DNA of 64,000 nt, from assembly GCF_014202895.1 (NCBI RefSeq), contig NZ_JACHHV010000005.1:26000-89999 (forward strand), in the 5' to 3' direction. Under the pieces are notes generated by a model. The model ran no database searches, was not told the DNA's origin, and saw nothing but the letters and a program-made list of their open reading frames with translations. Each line of letters starts with the position of its first letter. The stretch's first letter is position 1. This document shows positions 1 to 9,943 of this stretch, piece after piece. A program made the position numbers and the translations under genes. This DNA is from Lactovum miscens (lineage in GTDB: Bacteria; Bacillota; Bacilli; Lactobacillales; Streptococcaceae).

Positions 1-94
1 ATTCATATCAATTATTACTTGAGCTATTATCCAATTTAGTTGCTACACAATATTTTTATCCTTATTTTTGTTGAAATATCTAAACGAGTTTTTA

Positions 95-808
95 TTATAG
101 TTTTTCTAATAAAATATGATTGAAGAAAGAAATACTTTTGAAGTCCTCTTTATCACTAACATTCCACTCGAGGACAAACATTTTATCAGCCCATCTTTTC
201 TCTACTTTATACTCATTTGGTTGTAAGGCCCAAAACGTTCTCAATCCTAAAGTCTTAGTAATCTCAATTGAAAGATCTTTAATTAACTCTGGCAAATTAT
301 AATAATTTATTTTTCCAAAGGCTTCATTAATTTTGTTATTATTAATCAACATATCCAATGCCTGCTCCAAATTGTTCTCAAACACAACTTTTTGCATAAT
401 TGCTCCCGCATGATTATGCTTCACAATTGAAATTAGCCCTTCATTCTTTAACAAGCGATCGAATTCCTGTAAAATATCGAGGCGCTCTTCCGGACAATAC
501 TCAAAAACATTGTGGCAAAGAATGATATCAAAACTTTTGTCTTCAAACAATTTGAGACTTTTGAGATTACCGTTAATTTGATTGTAAATATTACTCACTT
601 GACGGTGCTTAATCATGTCAGTATTTGGCTCAATTGCAAAAACATCATTATATTTAGCAAAATGGTTGGCATTCCATCCAAAACCAGAACCAAAATCTAA
701 GATTTTCCTGCCTCTTAAATCTCCTAATTGTGCCCAAACCATACGATAGTAAAGTTTCAACCATGGTGTGTCCCACTGGTCATAATATTTTTGCAATCCT
801 TGTTCCAT
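95..808 (-). CDS. class I SAM-dependent methyltransferase
   Basis: This 237-residue protein has a Rossmann methyltransferase core. The SAM-binding motif I reads ILDFGSGFGWN at about residues 36-46, an acidic residue follows in FAIEPN, and a post-motif stretch FDIILCHNVFEYC matches the motif II/III region of UbiE/Tam-like enzymes. It probably moves a methyl group from SAM to a small molecule, but nothing in the sequence identifies the substrate. It is monocistronic in this window, and the 250 bases to the next gene hold nothing recognisable. The family call is firm and the function is open. Confidence 0.85.
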   Translation of the reverse strand: MEQGLQKYYDQWDTPWLKLYYRMVWAQLGDLRGRKILDFGSGFGWNANHFAKYNDVFAIEPNTDMIKHRQVSNIYNQINGNLKSLKLFEDKSFDIILCHNVFEYCPEERLDILQEFDRLLKNEGLISIVKHNHAGAIMQKVVFENNLEQALDMLINNNKINEAFGKINYYNLPELIKDLSIEITKTLGLRTFWALQPNEYKVEKRWADKMFVLEWNVSDKEDFKSISFFNHILLEKL

Positions 809-1065
809 ATATTCTCCTTATTATGGGGTACCTTAATTTTAGTTTATCACTTTAGGTGTTAAAGATAAATATAAAATAACTCTCAAGCGCTGATGAGTTA
901 AGGTTCCATATTCAAACTATTTAATTACAAGCTAGATGTAGTAGCAGTATTATAAATAAAATAAGTAAAATTGAATTTTTTTATTTTACACATAACCTTA
1001 TTGTAAACAAGGTTTAAATTATTGGAGAAATATTTCAAAATAAACTTTATCTGGGAATAACGCAT

Positions 1066-2121
1066 TTATAAATTATCCAATGCGTTTTTTTGTTCTTCAT
1101 TAACAATATGCGTGTAAAGATCCGTTACCTGGGTACTAGAATGTCCCAACTGATGTGATACAAGCACTTCGGAGTTAGTTTGTGCATACAAACGAGTTCC
1201 CAAAGTGTGACGTAGACTATGTGGAGTAACTCTTACTTTAAATTTTTGTGAATATTTAGCCACTATTTTTTCAACAGAAGAGTTATCAATACGAGAAGCA
1301 GTACCTCGATAAATTGTTAGGAAAAGTGATGTTTCTTTCTTTTCAGGCCTGTATCGTCTTTCTCGAATAGCCAGATAGTCTTCTAAATAAGGTTTAGCAA
1401 ATTTGGCAAATGGTACGGCATCACGTTTTCCACCTTTCCGAGTTACTTCAATCACCATTGTATTAAGATTAAGATCCCTTATATTAACTCCAACCACTTC
1501 GGATAAACGGACTCCTGAGGCTAACATCAAAGCTATCAGAGCTAAATCCCGCTCTTTATTTTTTTCAAAACTTGATTTTGCACGATTTGATAAATCTTTC
1601 ACATATTCATTAGAGATATAATCTAAGAAGCCTTGAGTTTCATCACCTAAAAAGAGTTTATTTTTAATATTCTCAGCTCTTGCAGCTAAAGTTTCATGTT
1701 TTTTTGAAGTTTTTATTTTTTTCATTACATTGCGATAAAAATACGGTTCTCCGTTCAAGCCTTCAGCCTCCTCGGTAAGATACTTATAAAGGCTTGAAAG
1801 AGCGGAAATTGTCCGATTGATCGTAGTTTGTGAGACACCAAAACTGTTAGAATCTGTATTAAGTAGAGGTCTTTCACGCAAGTAGATAATAAATGCCTCT
1901 ATATTTTTTAAAGAAAGTTTTTCCAAAACTTTGAGATTTATTTCATTTGCGACACCAGAAACTATGATCCAAGAAAAAAAGCGATCATATTCCTTCAAAT
2001 ATTCGTATAAAGTATTAAGTGAGTAGGGAATGGATAGCTTGGATTGGTAATATTCCAAAACAAAGTCAGGCATTTTATCCTTGAGCATCTCAATTTTTGA
2101 TATTAATAGTTCACGTTTCAT
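1066..2121 (-). CDS. xerS: tyrosine recombinase XerS, chromosome dimer resolution
   Basis: The 351-residue protein is a full-length tyrosine recombinase of the single-component XerS type used by streptococci and lactococci to resolve chromosome dimers at the terminus. Catalytic residues in order are R205 (SGVRLSEV), K229 (RKGGKRD), H301 and R304 ([10 protein letters not shown]), H327 (LGHSS) and Y336 (DLYTH). The N-terminal half is the SAM-like core-binding domain. I start at ATG 2121 (MKRELLISK), as in the family; a longer reading frame begins at 2139. A dif_SL-like site lies about 30 bases upstream, the arrangement known from Streptococcaceae, which makes the symbol secure. Confidence 0.93.
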   Translation of the reverse strand: MKRELLISKIEMLKDKMPDFVLEYYQSKLSIPYSLNTLYEYLKEYDRFFSWIIVSGVANEINLKVLEKLSLKNIEAFIIYLRERPLLNTDSNSFGVSQTTINRTISALSSLYKYLTEEAEGLNGEPYFYRNVMKKIKTSKKHETLAARAENIKNKLFLGDETQGFLDYISNEYVKDLSNRAKSSFEKNKERDLALIALMLASGVRLSEVVGVNIRDLNLNTMVIEVTRKGGKRDAVPFAKFAKPYLEDYLAIRERRYRPEKKETSLFLTIYRGTASRIDNSSVEKIVAKYSQKFKVRVTPHSLRHTLGTRLYAQTNSEVLVSHQLGHSSTQVTDLYTHIVNEEQKNALDNL

Positions 2122-2152
2122 ATAAAAGAAGTCTACCATTTGTATAGACTTC

Positions 2153-2183
2153 TGTCAAGAAAATCTTAGTTTTTCGGAGAGAT
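2153..2183. other. dif: dif_SL-like chromosome dimer resolution site
   Basis: A 31-bp site sits directly upstream of xerS. Its arms are TGTCAAGAAAAT and GTTTTTCGGAGAGAT around a short centre (CTTA), and read on the minus strand it has the unusual asymmetric dif_SL form with the CCGAAAAAC arm. Position beside xerS and arm sequence both fit the known substrate of XerS with FtsK. It marks the window as lying near the replication terminus of the host chromosome, and it is a potential landing site for mobile elements. Confidence 0.85.
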
Positions 2184-2344
2184 ATGAGTCATTTATCTCA
2201 AAAACATCGATTTTAAGTTTAAATTATTAAATTTTCAAAGTCTGTAAACATTGCTGTAATGCGGCTTGTAGAGTTTTTTTACTTTAAAGACAGCTTACCA
2301 CAAAAGTTAAATAAAAAGCTCCATTTTTTTAGGAACCTACTTGA

Positions 2345-2452
2345 TTGACTTTTGTGGATTTTATTGTATAATTATTCCAACAATGAGTCTCAGAAAGAAG
2401 GTTTCTGAACCGAACGTCATTAGTTTTCTCAAAAAAACTAATGGCCTTTTTA
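2345..2452 (+). ncRNA. candidate small RNA with promoter and intrinsic terminator
   Basis: A promoter with TTGACT at 2345-2350 and TATAAT at 2367-2372 (16-base spacer) is followed by about 75 bases without a usable reading frame. It ends in a terminator with stem arms CATTAGTTTT (2418-2427) and AAAACTAATG (2434-2443), then GGCCTTTTT. The compact promoter-to-terminator unit fits a small antisense-type RNA, but I cannot name a target. It lies in the 375-base gap between xerS and the next gene. Confidence 0.55.
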
Positions 2453-2518
2453 TTTGCTTTTAGTGTATCATTTTGAGATAACGATTGCAAGAAGTAATTT
2501 GCAATTTTCTAAAAATAA

Positions 2519-2884
2519 TTACACGTCTTTCGCTTTTTCTTCTGCTTCCTGCTTTTGAAGTGCTTTTCGGGCTTCAATTCTTGCTTTAAGCACTTCATCG
2601 ACAGTCATTTTAGGCTTCCCTGTTTTTTTATCAAAGAACATGATGACCTCTTGCGTAACTGTCAGACGTCCCTTGCGCCCTTTGTGCTTATTGTTCCATA
2701 CAAACCATCCTTCATCTGAAATAATCGTTCCGCCAACGATTTTTACCCTCATCGGGCCGTTTTGGGTTTCAACTGCTGCCTGGTCTCCGTTTGAAATACG
2801 CACAAATTCCAAGTGAGGGGGGACTTTCCAGTAACGTTTCTTCTTGTCATTGCCGTTTAAATGGACGGCTTTTATAATTTTCAT
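2519..2884 (-). CDS. hypothetical protein, 121 residues
   Basis: I do not recognise this protein with certainty. It starts MKIIKAVHLNGNDKKKRYWK, has a beta-rich middle with SNGDQAAVETQNGPMRVKIVGG, and ends in a lysine- and glutamate-rich helix (KARIEARKALQKQEAEEKAK). It has no signal peptide or membrane segment. Proteins of this look occur on Firmicute plasmids and integrative elements beside recombinases, and here it directly follows the XerS-like recombinase gene (55 bases away, same strand), so an accessory role in the mobile element is plausible but unproven. Confidence 0.6.
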   Translation of the reverse strand: MKIIKAVHLNGNDKKKRYWKVPPHLEFVRISNGDQAAVETQNGPMRVKIVGGTIISDEGWFVWNNKHKGRKGRLTVTQEVIMFFDKKTGKPKMTVDEVLKARIEARKALQKQEAEEKAKDV

Positions 2885-2939
2885 TTTAAAATTCCTCGTT
2901 CACCACATAATATTACCATTTGAATTTTTTCTCAATCCA

Positions 2940-3998
2940 TTATAACCTATCTAAAGCGTTGTGAAGCTCAGATTGAGCAATATGTGTGTACAATTGCGTG
3001 GCAGACGTGGAAGAATGCCCGAGTTGTGTGGCGACCAGGACCTGATCATGGGTGTTCATGTATAAGCGTGTCGCTAAGGTATGCCTTAACATGTGAGGGG
3101 TTACCCTTACTTTGTAAGCTTGAGAGTATTTTTCTACAAGTTTATTGATTGCAGCACTTGAAATACGGCTGGGTTGCCCGTTATGAAGGGTTAAAAAAAG
3201 AGCTTCTGTGTTTTCATCTGCAAAATATTTTAAAGTTCTCACATCAAGGTAATTTTTTAAAAATTTTGAAGCAAAAGGTGCAAAAGGGACTGTATCTCTA
3301 TTTCCTTCTTTTCGCATCACGGACACTAATCTTTTACTCAGTTCAAAGTCCTTAAAATCTGTATTCACAAGTTCCGCATTTCTTATTCCTGAGGCAAGAA
3401 AGAGGCTTAAAATAGCAAGGTCACGTTCTTTGTTTTTTTTAAAACTTGTTAATGCTCGAGGACTTATTAAGTTTTCATAATCATGTTCCACAAAATTTAA
3501 GAAACTATTAGTCTCAAGTCCTAAAAATAATTTTCCATCTAGTTTTGAGGCACGATAATTTAAAGTATCTGACTCTTTTTTGATGCTCACCCGTAACATG
3601 ATATTTTTAAGAATATAAGGATCTCCAAGCTCATTCTCAGCCTCGAAGGATAAGTAATTGTAAAGTGTTTTTAAAGAGGCTAACAGTCGATGCAATGCTT
3701 TTAAATGGTTTCCTTCTCGAATATTTTCTAATCTCGTTCGTTCATCAATAATAAATCTTTCAATGTCATTACGGTGTAAGTCTTCAAGCTGTTTTAAAGT
3801 AATCTCTTTTATAGACGAAACATTTAAAATTTTTTTCTTAATCAGCCAATGAAAAAATTTTTTATACTCAAGCATGTAATCATACAAGGTCGCATAACTA
3901 TAATTATTTGAAACCTTTGAAAAATAAAAGTCCTTTACAAATTCAGGGTAGGATTCTAACATTTTTTGAATTCCAATCACATAGCCGTCTTTATTCAT
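2940..3998 (-). CDS. second XerS-like tyrosine recombinase
   Basis: This 352-residue paralogue of XerS has the catalytic residues in the same positions as the host enzyme: R206 (SGIRNAEL), K230 (MRKEGNRD), H302 and R305 (TPHMLRHTLA), H328 (LGHSS) and Y337 (QLYTH). The N-terminal core-binding half is more divergent. It lies less than 1 kb from the dif site and differs clearly from xerS, so it is more likely the integrase of a mobile element than a second housekeeping enzyme. A truncated relative lies at 57215-57564 in the same orientation. The start ATG at 3998 matches the start of that copy. Confidence 0.85.
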   Translation of the reverse strand: MNKDGYVIGIQKMLESYPEFVKDFYFSKVSNNYSYATLYDYMLEYKKFFHWLIKKKILNVSSIKEITLKQLEDLHRNDIERFIIDERTRLENIREGNHLKALHRLLASLKTLYNYLSFEAENELGDPYILKNIMLRVSIKKESDTLNYRASKLDGKLFLGLETNSFLNFVEHDYENLISPRALTSFKKNKERDLAILSLFLASGIRNAELVNTDFKDFELSKRLVSVMRKEGNRDTVPFAPFASKFLKNYLDVRTLKYFADENTEALFLTLHNGQPSRISSAAINKLVEKYSQAYKVRVTPHMLRHTLATRLYMNTHDQVLVATQLGHSSTSATQLYTHIAQSELHNALDRL

Positions 3999-4398
3999 AA
4001 AATTTATTGTAATCTTAAATTTATGAAAATACTAGCGATGATATTGGCTTTGTTAACCTTACTATTAATATGTATTAAGGCTGCTTTTCATATTGCTATA
4101 ATATTCTCCCTTTAGAATTTTGTTCATTAAATTTCCTCATCCTCCAAATGAAGCTCTTTGTTGATCGTCTATTGTGAAAGAATAATCTTGCATCTGAATC
4201 CTTTTTTACTATTTCACCGAGATAGAACAAGCTCGTAAGACAAGGGGAACTTCATTGATGAACAGTTGATAAAGCAAAAACCCCATAGGGATAAAAAGGT
4301 AAATGATATGTAAAAAATAGAAACAAATATTACTGATAGAGAAAGCTGTTTTAAATAATAATTCCAGTTATTATTTTAATAATAGTAAGTGGTCAAAT
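3999..4398. other. intergenic gap with no recognised gene
   Basis: This 400-base AT-rich gap upstream of the XerS-like recombinase has no reading frame or structured element I can support. The first 60 bases resemble the sequence upstream of the truncated recombinase copy (after 57564), so the duplicated segment extends beyond the coding region. Confidence 0.4.
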
Positions 4399-4737
4399 TT
4401 ATTTAATGTAATTAAAAATAAGACTTGTTATTATCGCCACAGCAGTTGGAATTATTATAGACCAAACGATTTTTTCTTTGAGAACTTCTTTTTGATCTTT
4501 TAAATATAAAGATCCTTTAGGAGTAATTCTGTAATGGTTCGAATTCTTTCGGAATTCATCTTTTACTATTAAACCTAATTGCAGTAAACTTTCTACAATT
4601 TCTATTGCCTCAGATAAATCTATTTTATTATTTGCGGCAATTAATTCTGGCGAATAATTCACTTTTGGAAGATCAATATGAGGATATAAGAAATTTTTCA
4701 ATGCTTTATATTCAGTCTTTGTTAATTCATTTTTCAT
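4399..4737 (-). CDS. small winged-helix-like protein with C-terminal membrane helix
   Basis: The 112-residue product has an N-terminal region that reads like a winged helix (ELTKTEYKALKNFL, then DLSEAIEIVESLLQLGLIV and YRITPKGSLYLKD, the usual wing ending). One hydrophobic C-terminal helix, IVWSIIIPTAVAIITSLIF, at about residues 88-107 would anchor it in the membrane. Such tail-anchored HTH proteins are common in Firmicute accessory regions, and their functions are mostly unknown. It stands alone, flanked by empty gaps. Confidence 0.6.
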   Translation of the reverse strand: MKNELTKTEYKALKNFLYPHIDLPKVNYSPELIAANNKIDLSEAIEIVESLLQLGLIVKDEFRKNSNHYRITPKGSLYLKDQKEVLKEKIVWSIIIPTAVAIITSLIFNYIK

Positions 4738-5228
4738 AAAACCTTCACTTTATTTTAGTCTATCCGTTTTAATTATAGAACGGAGTTATGGTAAGTTATT
4801 GTAAAACTTGGTTTATTTGTAAGATGGTAAAGAGATCCAGTTTATTAACTTCCCTAGCCGTTGATTGAAAGTAATTTCACATACCTCAAATTATTGGCTG
4901 GATTCTTTCACTGAGTTACCTTCTTCTATGATAAATATGACGGGTATCAGTCTTAAAATATCTCTAGCACTTAAATAAACCTTTTCTTTTTTTAATATTA
5001 ATATACAGTACAGTTTATCCTAACATCTCCATATGAAATGAATGGTTTTAAAAATTTTTTAGTTAGTTTTTTGTAGGTTCAACTTCTCTTTCGTTTAGTT
5101 ATGCACAATTAAAACTTTTTGAAAATAAAACATTTTTCAAGCCGCACATTCATGTAATTGGACTTAAGTCACAGTTTTATCTTGAGATTACACAACTTCT
5201 GCTTATAATTTTCTAAACTTTATTTGCT
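4738..5228. other. intergenic gap with no recognised gene
   Basis: About 490 AT-rich bases lie between the small membrane protein and the end of the arsenic cassette. I see no intact gene, no tRNA and no IS end here. Confidence 0.4.
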
Positions 5229-6308
5229 TTATTTATTAGGTAACTTAAAATATTTTTTTCTCAATTTCAATGCAATATTTACCAGTCCAATCATCACAGG
5301 CACTTCAACAAGTGGTCCAATGACTGCGGCGAATGCCTCCCCTGAGTTTATTCCAAATACTGCTACCGCTACGGCAATTGCTAGTTCAAAATTATTGCTT
5401 GCTGCTGTGAAGGACAAGCTGACAGCTATCGGATAGGATGTTCCTGCCCGATATGAAATCCAGAAACTGACAAAAAACATGATTACAAAATATAGCAACA
5501 GTGGAATGGCAATACGTAACACATCAAGTGGTAATGCAACAACTTTCTCACCTTTCACCGAAAACATAACTACAATAGTGAATAATAGCGCAATCAAAGT
5601 AATACGATTGATTTTTGGCACAAATTGTTGCTCAAACCAATCTTTTCCCTTAATTTTAATCAGTCCAAAGTGAGAACTCACCCCCGCAATAAAAGGAATA
5701 CCTAAATAGATAAAGACAGTAGCTGCAAGTTGTCCAATAGTGATATGTACAGCAAAATTTCCCAGCCCCAGCAACTTAGGAAGTAGTGTCACAAATGCAT
5801 ACGCCCAAACAGAGTAGAAAAGCACTTGAAAAAGAGAGTTGAAAGCAACCAGTCCCGCTGTATATTCGCTATCACCCTGCGCTAGTTCATTCCAGACGAT
5901 AACCATAGCAATGCAGCGTGCTATGCCAATCATAATCAAGCCAATCATATAACTGGGCATATCATGAAGAAATGAGACTGCCAACACAAACATTACGATT
6001 GGTCCAACAATCCAATTTTGCACCAAAGACAAGGCCAGAACTTTCCAATCACTGAAAACCTTTCCCATGTCTTCGTACTTGACCTTGGTCAGCGGTGGGT
6101 ACATCATCAATATCAAACCAATCGCAATTGGAAAAGAAGTTGTTCCGACTGACATCTGATTAATTAGATTATCAACTTTAGGAAAAAAGTAACCCAGAGC
6201 GATTCCAGCTGCCATTGCGAGAAAAATCCAGAGGGTCAGAAAACGGTCAAGGAAAGATAGCTTTTTTGATTTGATTTTGCCAACTTTGTCAGTTAATATT
6301 TTAGTCAT
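5229..6308 (-). CDS. acr3: Acr3-family arsenite efflux permease
   Basis: This roughly 359-residue integral membrane protein has ten hydrophobic segments and belongs to the bile acid/Acr3 fold. The Acr3 signature [17 protein letters not shown] carries the conserved cysteine needed for arsenite transport, and the C-terminal half has the second conserved block [14 protein letters not shown]. It exports arsenite using the proton gradient. I prefer ATG 6308, which overlaps the stop of the preceding reductase gene; a GTG at 6332 would add eight residues. It is the last gene of an arsR-reductase-acr3 set. Confidence 0.9.
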   Translation of the reverse strand: MTKILTDKVGKIKSKKLSFLDRFLTLWIFLAMAAGIALGYFFPKVDNLINQMSVGTTSFPIAIGLILMMYPPLTKVKYEDMGKVFSDWKVLALSLVQNWIVGPIVMFVLAVSFLHDMPSYMIGLIMIGIARCIAMVIVWNELAQGDSEYTAGLVAFNSLFQVLFYSVWAYAFVTLLPKLLGLGNFAVHITIGQLAATVFIYLGIPFIAGVSSHFGLIKIKGKDWFEQQFVPKINRITLIALLFTIVVMFSVKGEKVVALPLDVLRIAIPLLLYFVIMFFVSFWISYRAGTSYPIAVSLSFTAASNNFELAIAVAVAVFGINSGEAFAAVIGPLVEVPVMIGLVNIALKLRKKYFKLPNK

Positions 6309-7656
6309 TATTGCTATAAATCCCTTTTTCACTTCTAATTAATAGTTTTTCTTCCAGCACTTGTGCAGCTTGCTGCACGGCATCCCACGGTGCACCAACG
6401 ACTGGCGAATAAGCAAGATCCAAATTGCTGAATTGCTCTACTGTCATATGGTTATAAATCGCTGAAGCGTAGATATCTACACGTTTAGCAACTTCTGTAC
6501 CGTATGCACCTATGATTTGAGCGCCTAAAATTTGGTGACTTTTTTCATCCGCGGTCAATCGGATAGTCATCTTTTTTGAATTTGGCATGTAGGCTTTGTG
6601 GTCGTCAACTTCAATCGTGATGCTGACTGGTTTGAAATCCGTATGTGCTAATTCTGCTTTGTTCAGACCAGTGCGTGCGATAATCTTATCAAATGCACGT
6701 AACACTTGTGTCCCTATAATACCTTCAAATTTGACAGTCTGCTCTAGCATGTTAGCACCTGCTACTCTTCCCTGCTTATGTGAAGTCGTTCCTAATGGCT
6801 GATAAACTTTCCCTAGAAGACGATGGTCGGTCTCCACCAAATCGCCTGCTGCATAAACATCGGTCAAAGTTGTCTGCATCTGGTCATTTACTTTAACAGT
6901 ATATCCTAAACCAGCTTCAGCACCTGCCCTAAGCAAGAGTTCTGAATTTGGAATGACACCGATGGCAACTAATACAAAGTCAAACGTTTCTGCTAAGTCC
7001 TTTGCAAAAAATTCTTCACCCAAATGTACTTGCACACCGTTCGATTCGTAGATTTTTTGAATTGGCTCTGCTAAATCGGCATCTATGGTCTTTAAAATGC
7101 ATTCACCGCGTTGATAAATATGCGTTGTAATCTTCCTTTTGGAAAGTGCTTCTGCTACCTCGAGTCCAACATATCCAGCTCCAACAACAGCTATTTTTTT
7201 AAGTTTTCCTTGAATAATTTGTTGTTCTAAAGAAAAATAATCTGCCATAGTGTGAAGGTAATGAAGATTCTTAAAGCCTTCATCGGATGGTAACTTTTTC
7301 GGGCGAGCACCTGTGCCAACCATCAATTTCTGGTAGTGAAAATGATAAGTTAGCCCATCTTTTTTGACTATAAGTTCATGTGCATCTGGCTTTATTTCTG
7401 TAGCTAAAGTGTTCATCCAAAAATCAATGTCATAAGCTTCAAGGTCTGCCATCGTCCGATGTGACAAATTATGCCAATCCGGAACTTCACCACTTAAAGC
7501 GTATGGGAGTCCGCAAATAGAAAAATTAGGGTAAGCGTCCGCCAAAATCATCGTAATTTTGATATTTTTATTCAACTCACGTGCACGCAGAGCAGCAGAA
7601 ATTCCTGCATCGCTCCCACCAATAATTAAAAGTTCTGTATTAATTGCCTGTAACAT
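6301..7656 (-). CDS. FAD/NAD(P)-dependent disulfide oxidoreductase (CoA-disulfide reductase/Nox type)
   Basis: The 451-residue flavoprotein has an N-terminal FAD fold ([14 protein letters not shown]), a single redox cysteine in [13 protein letters not shown] as in CoA-disulfide reductases and NADH oxidases, an NAD(P) fold ([13 protein letters not shown]) and the second FAD contact YAAGDLVE. The C-terminal dimerisation domain is complete. Its place between arsR and acr3 suggests a role in thiol or arsenic redox chemistry; no separate arsenate reductase arsC is visible, so it may serve arsenite handling or support redox balance. That role is inferred from context only. Confidence 0.85.
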   Translation of the reverse strand: MLQAINTELLIIGGSDAGISAALRARELNKNIKITMILADAYPNFSICGLPYALSGEVPDWHNLSHRTMADLEAYDIDFWMNTLATEIKPDAHELIVKKDGLTYHFHYQKLMVGTGARPKKLPSDEGFKNLHYLHTMADYFSLEQQIIQGKLKKIAVVGAGYVGLEVAEALSKRKITTHIYQRGECILKTIDADLAEPIQKIYESNGVQVHLGEEFFAKDLAETFDFVLVAIGVIPNSELLLRAGAEAGLGYTVKVNDQMQTTLTDVYAAGDLVETDHRLLGKVYQPLGTTSHKQGRVAGANMLEQTVKFEGIIGTQVLRAFDKIIARTGLNKAELAHTDFKPVSITIEVDDHKAYMPNSKKMTIRLTADEKSHQILGAQIIGAYGTEVAKRVDIYASAIYNHMTVEQFSNLDLAYSPVVGAPWDAVQQAAQVLEEKLLIRSEKGIYSNND

Positions 7657-7852
7657 TTTTTCCTCTTAAATTTATATAATTGTTTATTGCAGCAGCTTTT
7701 AACGTGGATCACACCTTGCACGTCTCATAATTTATAAAATTTTTAAAAAAAGTCATTATCTAATTTTAATTTCATATATTTTAAACGTTAGTTTATGATT
7801 TACTTTAAATTAACAAACTTATTTCTTCAAAATATTATTCTACTGTAAAATT

Positions 7853-8158
7853 TTAATTTTTAGTGTTACAAGTACAGGTTGATTTGTCTGATGAAAAAAG
7901 CTCTTTGCAAACGGTTTGAAAATTGATAATAAAAGTTTTGTTGAGTTTATAATGATTCCAAGTTCCTTTTTTCTCAACAATAACGATATCTGCTTCTTCC
8001 AAAACTTTCATATGATGCGAAAGCGCAGGTTGTGTGAAATCAAAATGTGACAGAATATCGCAGGCACATAATGTACCACAGGATAGGAGGTTAACAATTT
8101 TTAGGCGATTAGGCTCTGCTAAGGCTTTAAGTACTGTTGATGTTTTATTGTAATTCAA
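7853..8158 (-). CDS. arsR: ArsR-family metalloid-responsive repressor
   Basis: This 101-residue ArsR/SmtB repressor has a winged helix with recognition helix QPALSHHMKVLEEADIV and wing GTWNHYKLN. The arsenite-sensing motif LCACDIL (cysteines 31 and 33) sits in helix 3, and a further C-T-C pair lies near the C-terminus. It should release its operator when arsenite binds. The promoter and a perfect inverted repeat lie directly upstream, so autoregulation is likely. The reductase gene follows after about 200 bases. Confidence 0.9.
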   Translation of the reverse strand: MNYNKTSTVLKALAEPNRLKIVNLLSCGTLCACDILSHFDFTQPALSHHMKVLEEADIVIVEKKGTWNHYKLNKTFIINFQTVCKELFSSDKSTCTCNTKN

Positions 8159-8173
8159 TTTTCTTCTTTCTTG

Positions 8174-8227
8174 TTATATAAATGATGGTTTATATATAAA
8201 TATAAACCATCATTTATATAATGTCAA
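8174..8227 (-). promoter_or_regulatory. ars promoter and ArsR operator
   Basis: A perfect inverted repeat with 22-bp arms (8174-8195 and 8200-8221, spacer ATAA) contains ATGATGGTT and AACCATCAT in its middle. On the minus strand the promoter is TTGACA (8222-8227), a 17-base spacer and TATATT (8199-8204), so the repeat fills the spacer and covers the -10 box. This is the expected design of an ArsR-repressed promoter, although the arms are unusually long. Confidence 0.8.
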
Positions 8228-8559
8228 GAAAATATGAAATATAAAAAGGCTTGTTATAAAATTCAAGAAATAATCCTTTTAAAATTCTCTTGATATACCG
8301 CTGTATCTCTCAACTTTATATTTTGATATTAAAAATAGAAATTTTGACCTCGAATACACCAATTTTGAAACAAAGTTAAATACCAATTAATTTATGTTTT
8401 AACCTATTTGACAAAATGAAATTTAATTTATTTTAAGCTATCTCAGTAGAGTCCTTTTATTGATATTCAACTGAAGCCAGTTCATGATGAATGGCAAGTT
8501 TGATATTTTCAAAACTTATTATTAATAAGTTAAATTAGTCAAAACTTTTGAAACCCCTT
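8228..8559. other. intergenic gap, no gene seen
   Basis: About 330 AT-rich bases separate the ars promoter from the relaxase fragment. I see no coding, RNA or repeat feature. Confidence 0.4.
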
Positions 8560-8802
8560 TTATTTTGTTATTGAGTTGGTTTTCGGTTGACGTTCTGAAA
8601 CATAACGAATTCCATAGAACTTGTTCAAATCATCAACGGTTGAATTGAATTTATCACGCAAAAGCTGACGTGAAGCTCTGGATGATGCCAATTCTTGCTG
8701 AAGCTCCACGAAGGACATTGTGGCGTATTGAGACTTGGTTTCGTTCTTCTCTTTTTCCTCTTCAGCTTTTTCAAATATCAAATCCTCGCCGTCATCATCT
8801 TC
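8560..8802 (-). pseudogene. C-terminal fragment of a MobA-type relaxase
   Basis: The last 70 or so residues (EKAEEEKEKNETK, then SFVELQQELASSRASRQLL and KFNSTVDDLNKFYGI) are almost identical to the end of the intact relaxase encoded at 13520-15250. The upstream nine tenths of the gene is missing, and the similarity stops abruptly at about 8802, where a resolvase fragment begins in the opposite orientation. It is a broken duplicate left by a deletion or recombination event. Confidence 0.85.
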
Positions 8803-9030
8803 TCAGCCTTTGTCCAATTTGAACATGACATGATACTGACCGGAACCCCGGAGGGAAAGAACTTTGCACGAAAAAACGACCCTCACTTTAAGGAGGGACG
8901 TCCATTAAAATATACGAAAGAATAAATTGAATTTGCGAAAGAGCTACGTCAGCAAGGGAGGACTTATAGAATGATTGAGCGTAAGACAGGGATTAGTGGT
9001 GCAGCGTTAAAGAGAAGGTTTAAAGAGTAA
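8803..9030 (+). pseudogene. C-terminal fragment of a serine resolvase/invertase
   Basis: The plus strand encodes IFSAFVQFEHDMI, then GKNFARKND, LKYTKE, a TAA stop, and in the same frame IEFAKELRQQGRTYRMIE followed by TGISGAALKRRFKE. This is the end of the catalytic domain plus the helix-turn-helix of a small serine recombinase, as found on lactococcal plasmids. The catalytic serine region is absent and one in-frame stop interrupts the rest, so it is not functional. Confidence 0.75.
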
Positions 9031-9060
9031 ACTCCTTCGGTAACACTAAAAAAGATTATA

Positions 9061-9654
9061 TCAAATAAAATAAATATGAATTACAAAATGAGCTAAATCT
9101 GTTCTCTTATTATCTCCAATAGTCGTTTTCACCATAACACCATCTCCTTCAATATATAAGAATGGGGCTTTAATTTTTTTTTGTTCCGCATGGTCTTGAT
9201 AATAACGGTATTCGTCAAATTCTACTTGAAGCTTATGAGCTTGTTGCACAGCTTTTCTCACTGTTTCGTGGTTAATAACAAGATTATACATCATTTGTAC
9301 AATCTCAACTACTTGACAGTAAGTAACAATCGTTGAAAGTTTTGCAATTTGAAACATTAATCCTTTTGAGTGCCTCTCATAATGGCTGAGTCCCAATTTA
9401 TTATCTACAGGATAACACCAGACGCCATCTTTCTTATACCCCCGTCTGCTGAATGAAGTATCTCCAAAAGTGAACATAACAGTTCTTACGCCAAAAAGGA
9501 TGGGTTTCCACCCATTAGCTTTCATGATTGGATATATATATTCGTCGTATTGCTGTACAATTTTATAAAAACCTTGTAAATTATCATCCTTAAATTGTGA
9601 AGCCAAGTTACTTTCATTTATTACCTTTTGGTCCATCATTTTTCTGATATTCAT
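9061..9654 (-). pseudogene. truncated ISLre2-family (UPF0236) transposase
   Basis: These 197 residues match the N-terminal part of ISLre2-type transposases: WKPILFGVRTVMFTFGDTSF, RRGYKKDGVWCYPVDNKLGL, and FLYIEGDGVMVK with the first acidic residue of the catalytic set. Family members run to about 450-480 residues, so more than half is missing. The frame ends at 9061 next to the resolvase fragment. The 290 bases upstream, to the IS30 remnant at 9944, probably contain the left end of the element, with two CCGAAAA copies. Confidence 0.75.
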
Positions 9655-9943
9655 TATAATAATAAAATTAGTTTAACAATTTAAAATAATGATTTCAAAC
9701 TTTTAAAGCAAATTACTCTGTAATTAGTGTTTTAAGGATGTTTTTTCCGAAAAACCTTGATTTTTCCGAAAATTCAACAATTTAAGAACCCCTTGGTTGA
9801 GGCTTTTGGCAATCAACACTCAAAGTTTTATGCATAAATCTGGTAATATTAGAAGTTTTTATCAAAAATGAGAATATTATTAAAACAATTTTAGAAAAAA
9901 TTATTGATCAACTTAGTGTAATAAATGCAACTTCTTTGTTTAA

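Noticed and set aside
1057..1090. Stem AACGCATT/AATGCGTT followed by seven T as a terminator of xerS
   Set aside because: The T run is on the plus strand, opposite to xerS, and the stem lies in its last codons; no plus-strand gene is present to need it.
8174..8221. The long inverted repeat upstream of arsR as a terminator
   Set aside because: It overlaps the -10 and spacer of the arsR promoter and no gene ends there, so an operator is the better reading.
9741..9775. Two CCGAAAA copies resembling the iteron or dif arm
   Set aside because: The spacing is 19 bases, not 22; the central bases differ; and they lie where the left end of the ISLre2 remnant is expected.
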